A stretch of DNA of 19,464 bases from the NCBI RefSeq assembly GCF_000611645.1, contig NW_014012773.1, forward strand, positions 1 through 19,464. Direction: 5' to 3'. This DNA comes from Monoraphidium neglectum (taxonomy: Eukaryota; Chlorophyta; Chlorophyceae; Sphaeropleales; Selenastraceae). Position 1 is the first letter of the stretch; every line of letters starts with the position of its first letter. The notes under the pieces were generated by a model. That model had not been told where the DNA came from. It saw only the letters and a list, made by a program, of their open reading frames with translations, and searched no databases. Positions 18,861 to 19,464 of the stretch are shown here, piece after piece. The position numbers and the translations under genes are program-made.

Positions 18861-19464
18861 ATGGAGCTTACTTTCCGCACAATCGGCGGGAAGAGCTTCA
18901 AGATTGAGGCCGAGCCGTCTGCCACGGTCGGCGAGCTGAAAGCCAAGGTGGAGGCGTCCCAACCAGAGTGCCCGGCAGCACAGCTCAAGCTCGTGTACAA
19001 AGGCAAGGTCTTAGAGCCAGAGGACAAGGCCATCTCAGAGCTCAATGTCGACTCGACAGGCTTCCTGGTTTGCTTTGTGCAGAAGGCAGCGGCGCCCAAG
19101 CCCGCGGCTGCCGAGCCCAAGCCAGCTGCTGCGCCCGCGGCGGCGGAGCCCGCGGCGGAGCCTGCGGCAGGTGCGGCGGGCGGCAGCGCACCGGCGGCAC
19201 CCGAGGCACCCGCTGCAGCAGCTGCTCCTGAGGCGCCAGCGGTGAGCGGTGCTGCATGCATACCATGCAGCGCGACAGGATCACGCATGGCTCTCTGCGT
19301 GTTGTCGAGGCGGCAACGCGGGCAGCTGTCGTCATTGCCACACTAGAGGCGGGCCTGAATGCATCCGCTGTATGCGTTTGCAGCAGCATGCCCTGATTCC
19401 AACGTCTCCCACCACCGTGCCCACACGCCCGCCTCAGGCCGCTGCGGCCGCAGCCCCCGCCGCC
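18861..19464 (+). CDS. RAD23: UV excision repair protein RAD23, 5' part (partial)
   Basis: RAD23 carries polyubiquitinated proteins to the proteasome through its N-terminal ubiquitin-like domain and stabilises the XPC/Rad4 damage sensor in nucleotide excision repair. The ATG at 18861 starts MELTFRTIGGKSFKIEAEP and a complete ubiquitin-like fold (residues 1 to about 76): TVGELKAKVE, LKLVYKGKVLEPEDKAISEL, GFLVCFVQK. An Ala/Pro/Glu repeat linker follows (PKPAAAEPKPAAAPAAAEP...), typical of the segment before UBA1. Exon 1 is 18861-19241 (127 codons, donor GTGAGC). Exon 2 probably starts at 19438 after CCTCAG in phase 0 and continues the Ala/Pro linker to the window edge. The UBA1, XPC-binding and UBA2 domains lie outside. 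Confidence 0.88.

Overview
The window is nuclear DNA of a GC-rich, intron-dense green alga (core Chlorophyta, in the Chlorella/Chlamydomonas range). The evidence is short exons separated by introns with GTG-type donors and CAG acceptors, plant-type gene content (plastid-targeted 3-dehydroquinate synthase, plant topoisomerase VI component RHL1), long CA/TG microsatellites inside introns, Ala/Gly/Pro/Gln-rich linkers, and TGTAA-type poly(A) signals after two genes. I see no operon structure, phage, transposon, CRISPR array or rRNA, and I recognised no tRNA. All gene models were assembled by hand from conserved protein blocks and splice-site phase; no RNA evidence was used.

Layout, left to right. 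(1) 295-701, minus: first exon of plastid 3-dehydroquinate synthase (shikimate pathway), running off the left edge. (2) 1143-4631, minus: a nine-exon RHL1 (ROOT HAIRLESS 1 / HYP7) homologue with a 19-nt microexon, one probable GC-AG intron and a long acidic tail with two SUMO-interaction-like motifs. (3) 4963-6254, plus: NIFK/Nop15-type nucleolar RNA-binding protein, divergent from RHL1 across 331 bp. (4) 6979-9442, plus: queuosine-salvage (QNG1/DUF2419) protein in seven exons. (5) 10275-12279, plus: an unnamed protein with two copies of the same domain, whose reading frame is broken by an exact 13-bp tandem duplication. (6) 13314-16630, plus: ten-exon GhrA-type glyoxylate/hydroxypyruvate reductase with all catalytic residues. 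(7) 16944-18302, minus: plastid-type CPBP (CAAX protease/Rce1-like) intramembrane protease in three exons. (8) 18861 to the right edge, plus: start of RAD23, a ubiquitin-like shuttle and nucleotide-excision-repair protein.

The genes are ordinary unlinked housekeeping functions: DNA topology and repair, ribosome biogenesis, tRNA nucleoside salvage, glyoxylate metabolism and plastid aromatic amino acid synthesis. They do not form a pathway. I found no previously undescribed multi-gene system. The most useful leads are the 13-bp frameshifting duplication in the duplicated-domain protein, the SUMO-motif tail on algal RHL1, the sense-strand CA repeats lying upstream of 3' splice sites in three introns (one directly abutting the site), and a C-run/G-run hairpin in the 1-kb gap before the reductase gene.
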